The position numbers were made by a program, and so were the translations under genes. From contig JBCBMZ010000001.1 of the NCBI GenBank assembly GCA_039822005.1, positions 124,001 to 188,000 of the forward strand: a stretch of DNA of 64,000 nucleotides, in the 5' to 3' direction. Of this stretch, positions 63,783-64,000 are shown piece by piece. How positions within the stretch are numbered: position 1 is the stretch's first letter; every line of letters begins with the position of its first letter. The notes under the pieces were generated by a model. It had not been told where the DNA came from. It saw nothing but the letters and a program-made list of their open reading frames with translations, and did not search any database. The stretch comes from JBCBDX01 sp039822005 (GTDB taxonomy: Bacteria; Pseudomonadota; Alphaproteobacteria; Rhizobiales; Rhizobiaceae).

Positions 63783-63855
63783 ATCCACCCCCTCGGTGTG
63801 TGCTAAGATAACCGCAGCCCACTAGTTCGCCCATGAGACAGTCTTGTGAACGAGT

Positions 63856-63875
63856 GATGTCATCTGTGTGACATC
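63856..63875. promoter_or_regulatory. Palindrome between phnD and the divergent gene
   Basis: GATGTCA and TGACATC form perfect 7-bp arms around TCTGTG, centred about 85 bp from the phnD start and 55 bp from the divergent start. It is a likely shared operator, regulator unknown. Confidence 0.5.
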
Positions 63876-63918
63876 TTGCACGGCTACCCGCGCCGCAAAA
63901 ATTCAAAGAGGGGTAGTC

Positions 63919-64000
63919 ATGAACACAACCGCAACAGCGCATCAGGCATGGGATCAAGCATGGCAGACAGATGCGGGGCGCGCGGGTTGGTTGCAGCCCG
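63919..64000 (+). CDS. Start of a divergent gene, cut by the window end
   Basis: 27 codons are visible (MNTTATAHQAWDQAWQTD..., then GRAGWLQP), preceded by a GAGGGG site. W-D-x-x-W and GR-x-x-W near the N-terminus recall some SAM-dependent methyltransferases, but too little is seen to call it. It shares the phn regulatory region. Confidence 0.6.
   Translation, partial: MNTTATAHQAWDQAWQTDAGRAGWLQP

Overview
The window looks like chromosome of an alphaproteobacterium, probably a Hyphomicrobiales (Rhizobiales) or closely related marine lineage. The main evidence is the linked set pckA, chvI, chvG, hprK, a mannose-type EIIA gene, an HPr gene and ahcY, next to a PAS histidine kinase. A DUF1127 protein, Tat-exported ABC binding proteins and a NDUFA9-like complex I accessory protein fit the same assignment. 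Gene density is high and most calls rest on clear family motifs. No tool was run, so every family call is by eye.

Layout. 1-9.5 kb: core regulation and central carbon (PAS kinase fragment, ahcY, HPr/EIIA/HprK phosphotransfer relay, ChvG/ChvI, pckA), with several palindromic operator candidates. 9.5-20 kb: housekeeping (nitroreductase, ArfB, LysM protein, NAD(P)-binding protein, TauE/SafE exporter, UppP), a dipeptide-type ABC transporter without local ATPases, and a hydrolase-GNAT fusion paired with a ring-cleaving-dioxygenase-like VOC protein. 20.1-22.0 kb: a tiny island in tRNA-Arg(CCG), bounded by a 19-bp repeat of the tRNA 3' end. It carries one gene with a PD-(D/E)XK-like motif, and a serine-recombinase relic lies just outside. 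22.7-31.6 kb: a minus-strand cluster with a lipoprotein hydrolase, DUF4345 protein, formylglycine-generating enzyme, two membrane-anchored DJ-1/PfpI paralogues, an arylsulfatase with an intact CGPSR site and an AraC regulator. 31.6-32.4 kb is debris with an integrase C-terminus relic.

32.4-42.7 kb: a two-component system divergent from small secreted proteins (GPNG-repeat, EF-hand) and a tripartite RND efflux pump. An array of 10-11-bp-spaced hexamers lies between the two arms. 42.7-47.4 kb: LysR, DUF1127, nitrilase-family hydrolase, BMP-type nucleoside-binding protein, MsrA and tRNA-Ser(GGA). 47.4-49.9 kb: a decayed second sulfatase locus (AraC tail, porin-like protein, small membrane protein, frameshifted sulfatase whose catalytic Cys has become Tyr). 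50-56.8 kb: a complete branched-chain-type ABC transporter with an acyl-CoA ligase. 57-61 kb: low-density region with a foreign-looking glycosyltransferase, an SH3/GPNG-repeat secreted protein and an exported haloalkane dehalogenase-like enzyme. 61.3-64 kb: phosphonate transporter phnD-phnC-phnE and the start of a divergent gene.

The strongest candidates for something undescribed are the single-gene tRNA-Arg island, the FGE/sulfatase/dual DJ-1 cluster with its dying second copy, and the two-component system with its hexamer array and secreted repeat proteins.
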